A stretch of DNA of 64,000 nucleotides, from NCBI GenBank assembly GCA_026126305.1, contig JAHCJI010000008.1:116307-180306 (forward strand). The letters are read 5' to 3'. This document shows, in pieces, positions 46,194 through 55,362 of this stretch. The position numbers and the translations under genes were made by a program. Numbering within the stretch: the first letter of the stretch is position 1; the number at the start of each line of letters is the position of its first letter. The notes below the pieces were generated by a model, which did not search any database, was not told the DNA's origin, and saw only the letters and a program-made list of their open reading frames with translations. This DNA is from Phycisphaeraceae bacterium. Lineage in GTDB: Bacteria; Planctomycetota; Phycisphaerae; Phycisphaerales; UBA1924.

Positions 46194-48322
46194 GCCGCGA
46201 TCAGGAAACGCAGCCGGACGTTTGGATGGAAACCGACGAGCCGCAGGCAAAGGCCGCGGGGCCCAATCCGCTGCTCCTTGTCCATCGCGCGCTGCGTGGG
46301 CGATACGTGATTGCGATAGCCATTGGCGCTGCGCTGGCGTTGCCCGGGGCCATCGTGGGCTACAAGCTCATGCCCCCGGCCTATACCAGCACGGGGCTGA
46401 TCACTATCGACCCCACCGGCACCACGATCATCGAACGCAATGAGGCCAACGAGGCCATCACCAACTTCGATTCGTTCATCCGCTCTCAGGCCCGGACCCT
46501 GCAAGGCCCCCGGGTGATGCAGAACGCGGCCATCATCTTGGCCGAGCGGAACCTGTGGACCGCCGACAACGTGGGCCGGTCGCGTTTGGCGAACATGGTG
46601 CAGGTGAGTGTGCCACGAGGCAGTCGGGACATGTTCGTTTCCGTGACGAACCGGAATCCACGACTGGCTCAGGAGATCACCAACGCCGTGCTGACGGCAT
46701 ACATCGACGTAGCCGTCACTTCCGCCGACGCCGTGTGGAAATCGCGCGAGGACGCCCTCGAAGCCATCATCCGAAACGCCGAACTCGAACGCACCACACA
46801 CCTGAACAACGTGCGGTCGCTCACCGAGGCCGAAGGCACGGCGGACCTGAACCGTCACCGTTTGTACGTGCAGCAGCAGATTGAATCGCTCGACCGCGAG
46901 ATCCAGGCGCTGCGCATCGAGTTGGTCAATTTTGTCGACAGCGGGCCCGCGGATGATTCCGGCGGCGAACCACGCGCGCTGACCGCCGACGACTTTGTAC
47001 AGATCGATCCCGAGTTGCAGGACCTGATGGGCAAGCAACGGGCCATCGAGCAACGCCTGGCGGCGCTGGCGCTGCGCGTGACCGAGAAGCATCGAGATCG
47101 TGTCACCGCCCAGAACGAACTGGATCTGGTCCGGTCACTCATCGATCAGCGGGTCGAAGAACTCCAGTCGATGGGCCTGACCCAGTCCGGCGGCGGGGTC
47201 GGCATGGGGGGGAAGCGGCAGAGACTGTCCATGCTCGAAGCGCTGCGCGCCGAACGCACCAACGAGGCCAAGCGACTGAGTGTCCAAGCGGTGCAGATCC
47301 AGCGGGAACAAGACGCCGCGATGGCAGCCGAGGCACGACTCCAGAGCGCCAGCCTGCGACTCCAGGGCCTTCGCACCGAGCGCAGCTACCAGAACGAGGG
47401 ACGCATCCGTATCTCGCAGCAGGCCGATACGCCATTCCGACCGTCGCAGGACCGCCGGATGCCACTGGCTGGCATGGGGGCCGCTGGTGGTTTCGGGTTG
47501 TCGCTTGCGGCATTCGCGGCATACGGCATCGTCCGGTCTCGGTACCGCTACGTGGCCGACCTCGAAGACGAGACTTCCGCCCCGCCCGTGCTTGGACTGG
47601 TGCCCGAAGTGGAGAACGGGCGCATCGAGAGCGACGAAGCCGCGCAGGCCGGTGTGCATCAGATCCGCAGCCTGCTGGAATCCATGTCCGACGATTCGAC
47701 CGGCCGCGTCATGGTCATCACCAGCGCCACGGCCGCCGAGGGCAAGAGCACGCTGGCGGCCGCGCTGGCGGCCTCCATGGCCCACGCCGGCCGGCACACG
47801 CTGCTGATTGACGCCGACCTGATCGGCCGCGGCGTTACCAGCCGACTGTCGGCCCGGAACCTGCCCGGGCTGACCGACCGGGTGTTGCACGCGCACGACA
47901 ACGGAGAGATCCACGAGGTCGAAGGCCGGGCCAACCTCGACCTGATGCCCGCGGGCGTGGCCGACCAGTTCCAGCCCGAACAACTCTCCGGGCGCGTGAT
48001 GGCCAACCTGTTGGGCGTGCTGCGCACGCGGTACGACGCCATCATCATCGACACCGGTCCCATCCTGGGCAGCCTCGAGGCCAACGCCGTCGTGCCGCTG
48101 GCCGACCATGTCGTGCTGGTTGTCTCTCGAGGCCAGAACACTCGACTGGTGAAGGTGGCCATCGATCGTCTCCGTCGATTCCATGCCGGACGCATCGGGC
48201 TGGTCTTCAACCGGGCCGCCAAGGTGGACATCGAACGGAGCACCAGCGCCGCGTCCATCAGCGTGCGTTCCCGCGCCGCGTCGAGGCCCAATCAGGCGTC
48301 GGCCCTGTCGGCCGGTGCCTGA
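46190..48322 (+). CDS. Wzz/ParA-type polysaccharide chain-length protein
   Basis: A 710-residue fusion like bacterial tyrosine autokinases of exopolysaccharide export. The N-terminal Wzz domain starts after a membrane helix (YVIAIAIGAALALPGAIVGY), followed by a long coiled-coil region and a second helix near residue 430. The C-terminal ATPase has Walker A TSATAAEGKSTLAAAL (about 513), Walker A' LLIDADLIGRG (about 538) and Walker B IIIDTGPILGS (about 617). The end (SISVRSRAASRPNQASALSAGA, given in part) has no Tyr cluster, so autophosphorylation there is unlikely. Overlaps the EpsI-like gene. Confidence 0.87.
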   Translation: MSRDQETQPDVWMETDEPQAKAAGPNPLLLVHRALRGRYVIAIAIGAALALPGAIVGYKLMPPAYTSTGLITIDPTGTTIIERNEANEAITNFDSFIRSQARTLQGPRVMQNAAIILAERNLWTADNVGRSRLANMVQVSVPRGSRDMFVSVTNRNPRLAQEITNAVLTAYIDVAVTSADAVWKSREDALEAIIRNAELERTTHLNNVRSLTEAEGTADLNRHRLYVQQQIESLDREIQALRIELVNFVDSGPADDSGGEPRALTADDFVQIDPELQDLMGKQRAIEQRLAALALRVTEKHRDRVTAQNELDLVRSLIDQRVEELQSMGLTQSGGGVGMGGKRQRLSMLEALRAERTNEAKRLSVQAVQIQREQDAAMAAEARLQSASLRLQGLRTERSYQNEGRIRISQQADTPFRPSQDRRMPLAGMGAAGGFGLSLAAFAAYGIVRSRYRYVADLEDETSAPPVLGLVPEVENGRIESDEAAQAGVHQIRSLLESMSDDSTGRVMVITSATAAEGKSTLAAALAASMAHAGRHTLLIDADLIGRGVTSRLSARNLPGLTDRVLHAHDNGEIHEVEGRANLDLMPAGVADQFQPEQLSGRVMANLLGVLRTRYDAIIIDTGPILGSLEANAVVPLADHVVLVVSRGQNTRLVKVAIDRLRRFHAGRIGLVFNRAAKVDIERSTSAASISVRSRAASRPNQASALSAGA

Positions 48323-48370
48323 GCAACCGTCTTGAGTTTTCCCTTCCACCCGATTCGAGGAGGCTGACCC

Positions 48371-51300
48371 ATGAACCGGCGAACCAAAAGGCGGCTGATC
48401 GTGCTCGTGAGCGTGGTCGGTCTAGCGGCCGTTGTCGGCGTGGGCGGGAGCGTCATTCGCCAGAGCAACCGCCGCGACATGGCCGAACGAGCCCTCGAGA
48501 AGGGCTTGGCCGCCTATGAGGCCAAGGACTATCGCACCGCCCGCGAGCAACTGATCATCCACATGCGGGTGAACCGGCAGAATCCCGAGGCCTGGGTCGC
48601 GCTGGGAGACGCCCAGAGGCACCTGCCCGCGCCCAACGCCCGGCACCTGATCGATGCGCGTGGATTCCTGGAAATGGCCTTGTCGCTGGATCCCTCGAAC
48701 ACCAAGGCCCGGCATGTCCTGTTGGACATCCACCAGCAACTGGGCAACTGGCAGGAGTTGGCCCAGGTCGCCGGCGCGCTGCTCGAGCTCGAACCCCAGA
48801 ACCAGACCGCCGCCATGCTGCGCATCGAGGCCTTGCTGCGCATCGGCAACGAGAACGCGGCCATCGAGGCCTCAAGACAACTGGTCGCCTTGCGTCAGGG
48901 CGATATCGAGGCCCATATCGAGGCCGTCCGCGTGCTCCAGCGTGCGGGGCGCACCGCCCGCGAGCAGCGCGAGTACATCGAGCAACAGGTCGCCCCACAG
49001 CACCAGGGCACGACCACGTTCGCCGTGTTGCGTGCGGGCGTCGAGTACGACGCGGGACAACCGCAGCGTGCCACCGATCTGCTGGTGCAGGCCGCCCAGG
49101 ATGGCCCAACCGACGGCAAGGGCGCTCGCATGTTGCTCGACTCACTCGAGCAGATCTCGTCGGGCACGAACAACGCTGATCTCTTTCAACGCTCGCAGGA
49201 TTGGCTCTCGGCATGGCTGGATGATCCTGACTTGGGGGGTGAACTGCTGGAACTGGCCGCGGGAAGAGCCTGGAGACAGGGACTACCAAGGCGTGCGGTC
49301 GATCTTGCCTTGCGAGCCACCCAGGGACCAGGCACCGGCATGGGCGTCTTCGCTTGGGGCCTGCTGGGCGCGGCCGAGGAACAACTCGATGAACAGCCCG
49401 AGGGCCAACAGCTGCGTGCGGCCTTCGAGTCTGCCATCGGCCCGGACGAGGGGCCCAACGCCCAACGCTGGCGGGAGGTCATCCAAGCCCATCGCGCCAG
49501 CATCCGCAACCAGCCCGCCAGCGAAACAGCGCTCATGCCCATTGAGGCCGGGCTTGCCAACCTGCGCGGCGTCGACGCGGTAGCGCTCTACATCGACGCG
49601 CTCAATGAGATCGCCCGTGACAATCTGACCGATGCCATCGATCGACTGGCACTCCTGAGCCGACAGCCCGGATGGAGCCGGGCCAGGCTGGTCCTTGCCA
49701 GCGTGTTGCTCAGCCAGGGCCGTGCGCCCGAAGCCCTCACGATCATCAACCAAGACCCACGGCTGATCGAGCTGCCCACCGGCGACGAGATCTTCGGCGA
49801 CGCCTGGGCGAGCACCATCGAGGCCACATCCAGCAGTGCCTTGGCCGATGTGCGTGCTCTGGATAAAGCCCTGGAAGCCAACCCCGAAAACCCCGTGCTG
49901 CTCGCCGCCGCCGGCCGAGGCGCGGTGGTCCGTGGAGACCTGTCCCGTGCCAGGGAACTGGCCACCCGTCTTGCGCAGGCCGAGGCGGCGTATGCCTCGA
50001 TCTCGGCCATTCGCTTCGCCCGCGCCTTGCGTCCTTCGGCCCCAGAGTTGGCCGACGCCATCGTGCAGCAACTGGCCGAGACAGCCACGGCACCCCGTCA
50101 TGTCGCTGCCGCAGCGCTCGAGCTGGCCTCGTTGGGCGATCCACAATCCGCACGCGCCTTGGTCGAGCGCCACGCGAAGGGCGACGATCAGGCTATGGAA
50201 TGGGTGCAGGTGCGCCTCGACCTGGCCGACGCCATCGGCGACGCACCAGCGCTGCGAACCATCGACGAACTGACCAAGGCCCACTCTTCTGACGCCCGCG
50301 TGCATCAGAAAGCCCTCTCGGGGCGTGCCATCTGGACCGACCCGCAGCTGGTCATCACTATCATCGGCCGCCTGCGCGAGGCACAAGGTGAAGATGGGAT
50401 CGACTGGCGGTTGTTCGAGGCGCGTCGGCTTTTGGTCTCCGATCCCTCGCCCGAAGCCGCCAAGGCCGCCGCCGCGATGCTGACCAACGTCATCGCCAAC
50501 GAGCGTGGCCGACGCAGCACGCGGGCCATGCTGATTGCCGCCGAGGCCTTCTCCCGTGCCGGTCCTTTGGAATCCGAACTGCGGGCCCTCGAATACGCCG
50601 CCGACGGCGACAACCCGGCCGCCGCCCTGCCCTTGCTCATCGAGCGTTTGCAGCAACTCGGCCGGGCCACCCCGGCACAAGACCGCCTGCGTCAGTTCGT
50701 GGCCCTGGGCACGCTTCCCCCCGAGCTGCGTCAGGTGCGCATCGAACTGCTACGCCGGCAGGGCATGAACGACCTGGCCGCCCAAGACATCGCCGCCTTG
50801 GCCGACAGCGGACTGCCCGAAAGCGTTCTGCGAGCCGCGCTGCTGCGCCGGTCTACCGGCATGGCCGAATTGAACCAGGCCGAGCAACAGGCGTTGCAAG
50901 CCCCGCTCACGCCGCGCGGCGTCGTGCTGGCCGCACGCGTGCTGGCTCGCGTGGGGAGATTGGACGAGGCGCTCGAACGCTTGGCAGACCTGCCGCCCGA
51001 GTCCGAGGCCGGCCCACCGGCATTGCTCATGGCCGAGTTGATGTCCCAGCAAGGCCGCGTCGATCAGGCCGTGACCATCCTGACGGAATTCGCCCTTTCC
51101 CAGAAGCGGCCCGATGCCTGGATCGAGGCCGCCCGGATGCTGGTGGGCGCACGACGACTGGACGAGGCCAGGGCCCTGCTCGATCGAGCTCTGACGGCCT
51201 TGCCCGGCAACGCCGCGATCACGGGCTTCCGCTCGGCTCTAGATGACCAGACGCAGACCAGCGAGCTGCGACGCATGGCGCTCTTTGCCGCCTCGGCAGG

Positions 51301-52573
51301 GACGTCTGCCGAACCCGGGGACCCCGCCGCCGAACTCGGCACGCTGGCCCAGCGCCATGTCCAAGGCGAACTCGATACCGCCGGCCTGATCCGCGGGCTC
51401 GAGGCCTTGACGCAGCGTCGGGCAACCTTCTATCCCGTGTGGCCACTGCTCATCGCCGCACACAACGACCTTGGCCAATCCGATCGTGCCGCCAGCACCG
51501 CCCTGTCGGCCGTCAACGCCATGCCGGCCGATCCCCGGCCCGCGCGTGACGCCGCCGAGATCTTGCTCGCCTTGAACCGATTCGACGAAGCCGTGGGCAT
51601 GGCCGGCACATGGGCCTCGCGCGCCGTCAGCGCCGATGACAAGGCCTTTGCCGACATGCTGCGTGGCGTCGCCGAGTTTCGACGTGGCAATGCCGGCCGA
51701 GCCCTGGCCGCCCTGTCTCCCCATCGCCAGCGAATGCTGGCCGACCCACAACGCCTGGCCCAGCCCTTGGAGACCTTCGCCCACGCGCTCGTGGTCGAGG
51801 GACTCATGGACGATGCCAGGGTCATCCTGATGCCCCTGGCTCAGGCCGACGTGGATTGGGCACGGCTCATGGCTTCCATCCCCGCCGATGCGCCAGTGTC
51901 GGCCGCCAATACGCAGCAGGCCACGCAATGGCTCGAAGCCCTCACGCCCATCCTTGCAAGCGATGCCCCGGGCACCGCCGCCATCGCCTCTTCGTGGATG
52001 GCCTTGGCGAATCGAACGGGTGAGAAGGGCTTCGCGCAAAGGGTTGTCGACCTTGCCCAACAAGCCCAAGGTACCACCGCGAGCGGCTGGCAACTCCAAG
52101 CCCTGCTCGCCAGCGCCCACGAAGCCTTGGGCAATCCCGATCGAGCCGTCCAGGCGTATGAACGATCCCTGGAACTGGTCGGCCAGCCCATCGCCGCTCT
52201 GCTCAATAACGCCGCATATATCCTGACCAGCGCTCTTGGCCAGCACCCCAAAGCGGTCTCGATGGCAAGGCAGGCCGTGACCCTCTCTCGCGATGACGGA
52301 TCTTCACGTTCCGCCCGAGCGACCTACCACCATACCTTGGGCGTTGCTCTGCTTGGCTCGGGAGATCCTCAGGAGGCCATGCAGGCGTTTGACCAGGGCC
52401 TGACCCTGGCCGATACACCATCGCTGCGCCTTGGACGCGTCGAAGCGCTCCTGGCCCAGGGCCGGCGATCCGAGGCGAGCGAAGCCTATCGAAGGCTGAC
52501 CCCGAACGATACCTGGACGCCGCAGCAACGAGAGCGGCACCAAGCGATCGGCGTCGTTCTCGGATCCGGATAA
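48371..52573 (+). CDS. Giant TPR protein of the exosortase locus
   Basis: A 1400-residue protein. One N-terminal membrane anchor (LIVLVSVVGLAAVVGVGG) precedes about 1350 residues of helical repeats, TPR-like throughout: AERALEKGLAAYEAKDYRTA, EAWVALGDAQRH, AVQAYERSLELVGQPIAAL and MQAFDQGLTLADTPSLRLGR. Large TPR proteins accompany PEP-CTERM/exosortase polysaccharide loci, where they may organise the export complex; that role is inference. GAGGAGG lies 7 nt before the ATG. It is the last gene of the operon. Confidence 0.85.
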   Translation: MNRRTKRRLIVLVSVVGLAAVVGVGGSVIRQSNRRDMAERALEKGLAAYEAKDYRTAREQLIIHMRVNRQNPEAWVALGDAQRHLPAPNARHLIDARGFLEMALSLDPSNTKARHVLLDIHQQLGNWQELAQVAGALLELEPQNQTAAMLRIEALLRIGNENAAIEASRQLVALRQGDIEAHIEAVRVLQRAGRTAREQREYIEQQVAPQHQGTTTFAVLRAGVEYDAGQPQRATDLLVQAAQDGPTDGKGARMLLDSLEQISSGTNNADLFQRSQDWLSAWLDDPDLGGELLELAAGRAWRQGLPRRAVDLALRATQGPGTGMGVFAWGLLGAAEEQLDEQPEGQQLRAAFESAIGPDEGPNAQRWREVIQAHRASIRNQPASETALMPIEAGLANLRGVDAVALYIDALNEIARDNLTDAIDRLALLSRQPGWSRARLVLASVLLSQGRAPEALTIINQDPRLIELPTGDEIFGDAWASTIEATSSSALADVRALDKALEANPENPVLLAAAGRGAVVRGDLSRARELATRLAQAEAAYASISAIRFARALRPSAPELADAIVQQLAETATAPRHVAAAALELASLGDPQSARALVERHAKGDDQAMEWVQVRLDLADAIGDAPALRTIDELTKAHSSDARVHQKALSGRAIWTDPQLVITIIGRLREAQGEDGIDWRLFEARRLLVSDPSPEAAKAAAAMLTNVIANERGRRSTRAMLIAAEAFSRAGPLESELRALEYAADGDNPAAALPLLIERLQQLGRATPAQDRLRQFVALGTLPPELRQVRIELLRRQGMNDLAAQDIAALADSGLPESVLRAALLRRSTGMAELNQAEQQALQAPLTPRGVVLAARVLARVGRLDEALERLADLPPESEAGPPALLMAELMSQQGRVDQAVTILTEFALSQKRPDAWIEAARMLVGARRLDEARALLDRALTALPGNAAITGFRSALDDQTQTSELRRMALFAASAGTSAEPGDPAAELGTLAQRHVQGELDTAGLIRGLEALTQRRATFYPVWPLLIAAHNDLGQSDRAASTALSAVNAMPADPRPARDAAEILLALNRFDEAVGMAGTWASRAVSADDKAFADMLRGVAEFRRGNAGRALAALSPHRQRMLADPQRLAQPLETFAHALVVEGLMDDARVILMPLAQADVDWARLMASIPADAPVSAANTQQATQWLEALTPILASDAPGTAAIASSWMALANRTGEKGFAQRVVDLAQQAQGTTASGWQLQALLASAHEALGNPDRAVQAYERSLELVGQPIAALLNNAAYILTSALGQHPKAVSMARQAVTLSRDDGSSRSARATYHHTLGVALLGSGDPQEAMQAFDQGLTLADTPSLRLGRVEALLAQGRRSEASEAYRRLTPNDTWTPQQRERHQAIGVVLGSG

Positions 52574-52647
52574 CCGTACAATGTCCGTACTTAATATTTT
52601 TCTTTGATCCGCTGTCGCTCAGCGTGAATTTTTCTAGGCACTTACGC

Positions 52648-52677
52648 TTGCAAAGGTACCCGAACCTGTGGTATTGT
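52648..52677 (+). promoter_or_regulatory. Candidate promoter of the PEP-CTERM-like gene
   Basis: TTGCAA (52648-52653), an 18-nt spacer and TATTGT (52672-52677), giving a leader of about 60 nt before the ATG at 52744, which has GGAGGG upstream. The 170-bp gap around it is the AT-richest in this part of the window. Confidence 0.45.
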
Positions 52678-52743
52678 TAGGGTGAGAGTACTATCCGACA
52701 GCGAAAGAGAGTTATCGGATTTCAATCCGGAGGGAGTTTAGAA

Positions 52744-53430
52744 ATGATCAGGACTTTGATTGGCGGCCTCGCGGTCGCCTTGGCCACCAGCGTGGTCAGC
52801 GCGAGTACCGTAACCGTGGAGTTTGGCGCAGGTAGCCGCCACAACCCGCTCCCCGGTGCCCCCGGGGCCATCCAGAGCAACCGCGGTGGTGTGTTCAATA
52901 TGACCGGCGCTCTGGGAAGCTTCACGACCTTCTGCATCGAGTACAACGAGACCATCGCAGAAGGCTCGTACCACTTCTCGGTTGACACCGGCGCGATCGC
53001 TGGTGGCCTGGGTGGCGGCAACCCCGACCCCATCGGCAAGGAAACCGCCGAGCTCTTCCGTCGCTGGACGGCGGGCCTGCTCGTCCCCGTCATGGGCCAG
53101 ACCCAGCGGGACTTCAACAACGCCCTCCAGGACGCCTTCTGGTTCCTGGAAGAGGAACTGGGCGACGTCGACTTCACCGCCGCCACGGCTTCTCTTGGCA
53201 ACTCCAACTACGACTTCATGAGCGCCACCGCCCAGTCCCTGATCGATTCGGTCTGGGGCACCACGGCCGCCGTCGGTCGCGTTCGCGCCCTGAACCTCTA
53301 CTCGATCGCCACCGGCGCCAACCGCCAGAGCGTGCTCTACATCGAGGCCATCCCCCTGCCCGGCGCTGGCGCGCTGGCCTTCGCCGGCCTCTTCGGCATC
53401 GCCGCTGTTCGCCGCCGCCGCATGGTCTGA
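52744..53430 (+). CDS. PEP-CTERM-like sorted protein
   Basis: A 228-residue exported protein. Signal peptide LIGGLAVALATSVVSAST. The mature region has FTTFCIEYNETIAEGSYHFS and QDAFWFLEEELGDVDF, a type seen in other PEP-CTERM proteins of unknown function. The C-terminus reads IPLPGAGALAFAGLFGIAAV followed by RRRRMV: proline motif, helix, Arg cluster, stop. It sits just after the exosortase operon with its own promoter and terminator, and is the best candidate substrate for the exosortase at 44558. Confidence 0.87.
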   Translation: MIRTLIGGLAVALATSVVSASTVTVEFGAGSRHNPLPGAPGAIQSNRGGVFNMTGALGSFTTFCIEYNETIAEGSYHFSVDTGAIAGGLGGGNPDPIGKETAELFRRWTAGLLVPVMGQTQRDFNNALQDAFWFLEEELGDVDFTAATASLGNSNYDFMSATAQSLIDSVWGTTAAVGRVRALNLYSIATGANRQSVLYIEAIPLPGAGALAFAGLFGIAAVRRRRMV

Positions 53431-53480
53431 CCCACCTCCCTCCGGGCAGGTCCAGGACGGACCATCATTGAGTCAACTCA

Positions 53481-53515
53481 AACGCACGCCGGTTTCCCCG
53501 GCGTGTGTTCTTTTA
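53481..53515 (+). terminator. Rho-independent terminator
   Basis: CACGCCGG (53485-53492) pairs with CCGGCGTG (53498-53505) around the loop TTTCC, extendable by about four more pairs, and is followed by TTCTTTTATT. It ends the PEP-CTERM-like transcript, about 50 bp past the stop and 30 bp before cinA. Confidence 0.85.
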
Positions 53516-53543
53516 TTGACCTCTCTTGGCTAGTCTGGGCTCC

Positions 53544-54902
53544 ATGACAACCGCTGGCTCAGAAATCCTTCGCCCGACCGCCGCGATCCTCGCCGTGGGC
53601 GACGAACTCGTCCTGGGCGAGAAACTCGACACCAACAGCATGTGGCTGGCCGATCGAATTGGTGCCTTGGGCCTTCGGGTCACCCGGCACCAAACGGTGG
53701 GCGACGACAACGACGCGATCGCCGGTGACATCGAACGCCTTGCCCGATGCAACAGTGTCGTCGTTGTGGGCGGAGGGCTGGGGCCAACCGCCGATGACCT
53801 GACCAGGCACGCCCTGGCCATGGCCTTGGAGCGTCTGACAGACCAGCCAAATGCACTGGTCGAAGACCCCGACGCACTAGCAGATATCGAGCGGTTCTAC
53901 CAGACGGCCGGGCGTGCGATGCCCCCGGCCAACCGCGTCCAGGCATTGCGCCCCACGAGTGCCCGGTGCCTGTCGAATGCTCACGGGACGGCCCCCGGCC
54001 TGCTTGCGAGCCCCCAGGTCGATGGCCAACGACGTGTGATTGCCTGTCTGCCCGGGCCTCCGCGTGAGATGAAGCCCATGTTTGAGTCGCTTGTGGCCAC
54101 CACCCTGGCATCACTGCCCGGTGCTTGTGCCGCGCCATTGCATGTCGTGCAGGTCTTTGGCCTGGGGGAATCCGACCTGGCTGGCCGGATCGAGCCGCTC
54201 ATGCGCCGTGGCAATAACCCTGCCGTCGGAACGACCGCCTCGTCGGGCCTGGTCACCTGTCGGGTGAGGCCCGAGCCCGGCGAGCCCGTGCGTGGGCCAT
54301 ACCGGGCCACCACACTCGAAGACGCGGTTGTGGAAGCCCTGCTCGAAATCGAGCGGCTGGCCGACGGGCACGTTGTCGGTCGAGCCTCGACGAGCCTGGC
54401 CGGCACGGTACTTCATGATGCGGGAACGCATGGTCTGACCCTGGCAACAGCCGAGTCCTGCACCGGTGGCTTGGTCGGGCAGTTGCTGTCAAGCGAGGCG
54501 GGAGCCTCCCGGAGTTTTCTGGGCGGCTGGATCACCTACAGCAATGAAATGAAAGTCCGAGAACTTGGCGTAGATCCCTCCATGCTCAACACCTTTGGAG
54601 CCGTGAGCAGGCAGGTTGCCGAGGCAATGGCCCGGGGCGCGTCCGAGCGATCTGGGGCTGATATCGGACTTTCTATCACTGGGATTGCTGGCCCCGACGG
54701 CGGCACGCCCGAGAAGCCCGTGGGGACCGTGTGGATCGGATGCCACCGTCGCGGTGGCGACCCCTTGGTCCGGTGCTTCCGCTTCGTGGGCGATCGGCAA
54801 TCGATCCGGCTGTGGTCGGCCCAGACGGCCTTGTTTCTCGGACTCAAGGCCATTCGCGGCCAGGGCGTGCCGAAGCTGCTCCGCGAGGTTATGGACGCCT
54901 GA
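53544..54902 (+). CDS. cinA: CinA family protein (nicotinamide mononucleotide deamidase)
   Basis: A 452-residue two-domain protein. The N-terminal MoaB-like (COG1058) domain has AAILAVGDELVLGEKLDTNS and VVVVGGGLGPTADDLTRHAL. The C-terminal domain has ATAESCTGGLVGQLLSSEAG and LSITGIAGPDGGTPEKPVGT, the PncC-type deamidase site. It recycles nicotinamide mononucleotide and may hydrolyse ADP-ribose. TAGTCT lies 7 nt before the ATG with no ribosome site. The start at 53544 is six codons inside an earlier possible start. Confidence 0.92.
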   Translation: MTTAGSEILRPTAAILAVGDELVLGEKLDTNSMWLADRIGALGLRVTRHQTVGDDNDAIAGDIERLARCNSVVVVGGGLGPTADDLTRHALAMALERLTDQPNALVEDPDALADIERFYQTAGRAMPPANRVQALRPTSARCLSNAHGTAPGLLASPQVDGQRRVIACLPGPPREMKPMFESLVATTLASLPGACAAPLHVVQVFGLGESDLAGRIEPLMRRGNNPAVGTTASSGLVTCRVRPEPGEPVRGPYRATTLEDAVVEALLEIERLADGHVVGRASTSLAGTVLHDAGTHGLTLATAESCTGGLVGQLLSSEAGASRSFLGGWITYSNEMKVRELGVDPSMLNTFGAVSRQVAEAMARGASERSGADIGLSITGIAGPDGGTPEKPVGTVWIGCHRRGGDPLVRCFRFVGDRQSIRLWSAQTALFLGLKAIRGQGVPKLLREVMDA

Positions 54903-54988
54903 GCAACCGCAACGAAGCTTCGGTATTCCTCGATTCGGGCCCAAAATCCGCCGATGACAGGCTGGGCCCCGGACGAGGAGGTCGAGCC

Positions 54989-55333
54989 ATGGCAGACTCG
55001 AAGCATTCGCTTCTATACAGCGAGTATGAAGACGACCCGGATATGCGGGAACTGGTCGAGCAGTTCGTCGCCGAGATGCCCGAGCGCCGAGCCGAGTTGC
55101 TTCGGGCCGCGTCCAGTGGCGACCTGAGCGGCGCGATCCGCGTGGCGCATCAGCTCAAGGGAGCCAGTGGCGGGTATGGATTCGGTCCATTGGGCGAGAC
55201 GGCTTGCCAATGTGAGGAAGCGTTCAAGCGTTTGGACACAGAGACGGATCGGGTACAAGCCGAGATGCTGTTGCGCGTGGCCGAACCCTTGCTTGTGGCC
55301 TGTGATCGAGTTCGCGTGTCTTCGGCGGCCTGA
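54989..55333 (+). CDS. Histidine phosphotransfer (Hpt) protein
   Basis: A 114-residue single-domain Hpt. The phospho-acceptor is the His in IRVAHQLKGASGGYGFG. The flanking helices (MRELVEQFVAEMPERRAELL, ACQCEEAFKRLDTETDRV) complete the four-helix bundle. It passes phosphate between a hybrid kinase and a response regulator. GAGGAGG precedes the ATG. The response regulator-GGDEF gene begins 29 bp on, and is the natural partner. Confidence 0.88.
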   Translation: MADSKHSLLYSEYEDDPDMRELVEQFVAEMPERRAELLRAASSGDLSGAIRVAHQLKGASGGYGFGPLGETACQCEEAFKRLDTETDRVQAEMLLRVAEPLLVACDRVRVSSAA

Positions 55334-55362
55334 TTTTCATCGCCCGGAGTGTGGAGCCTTTC

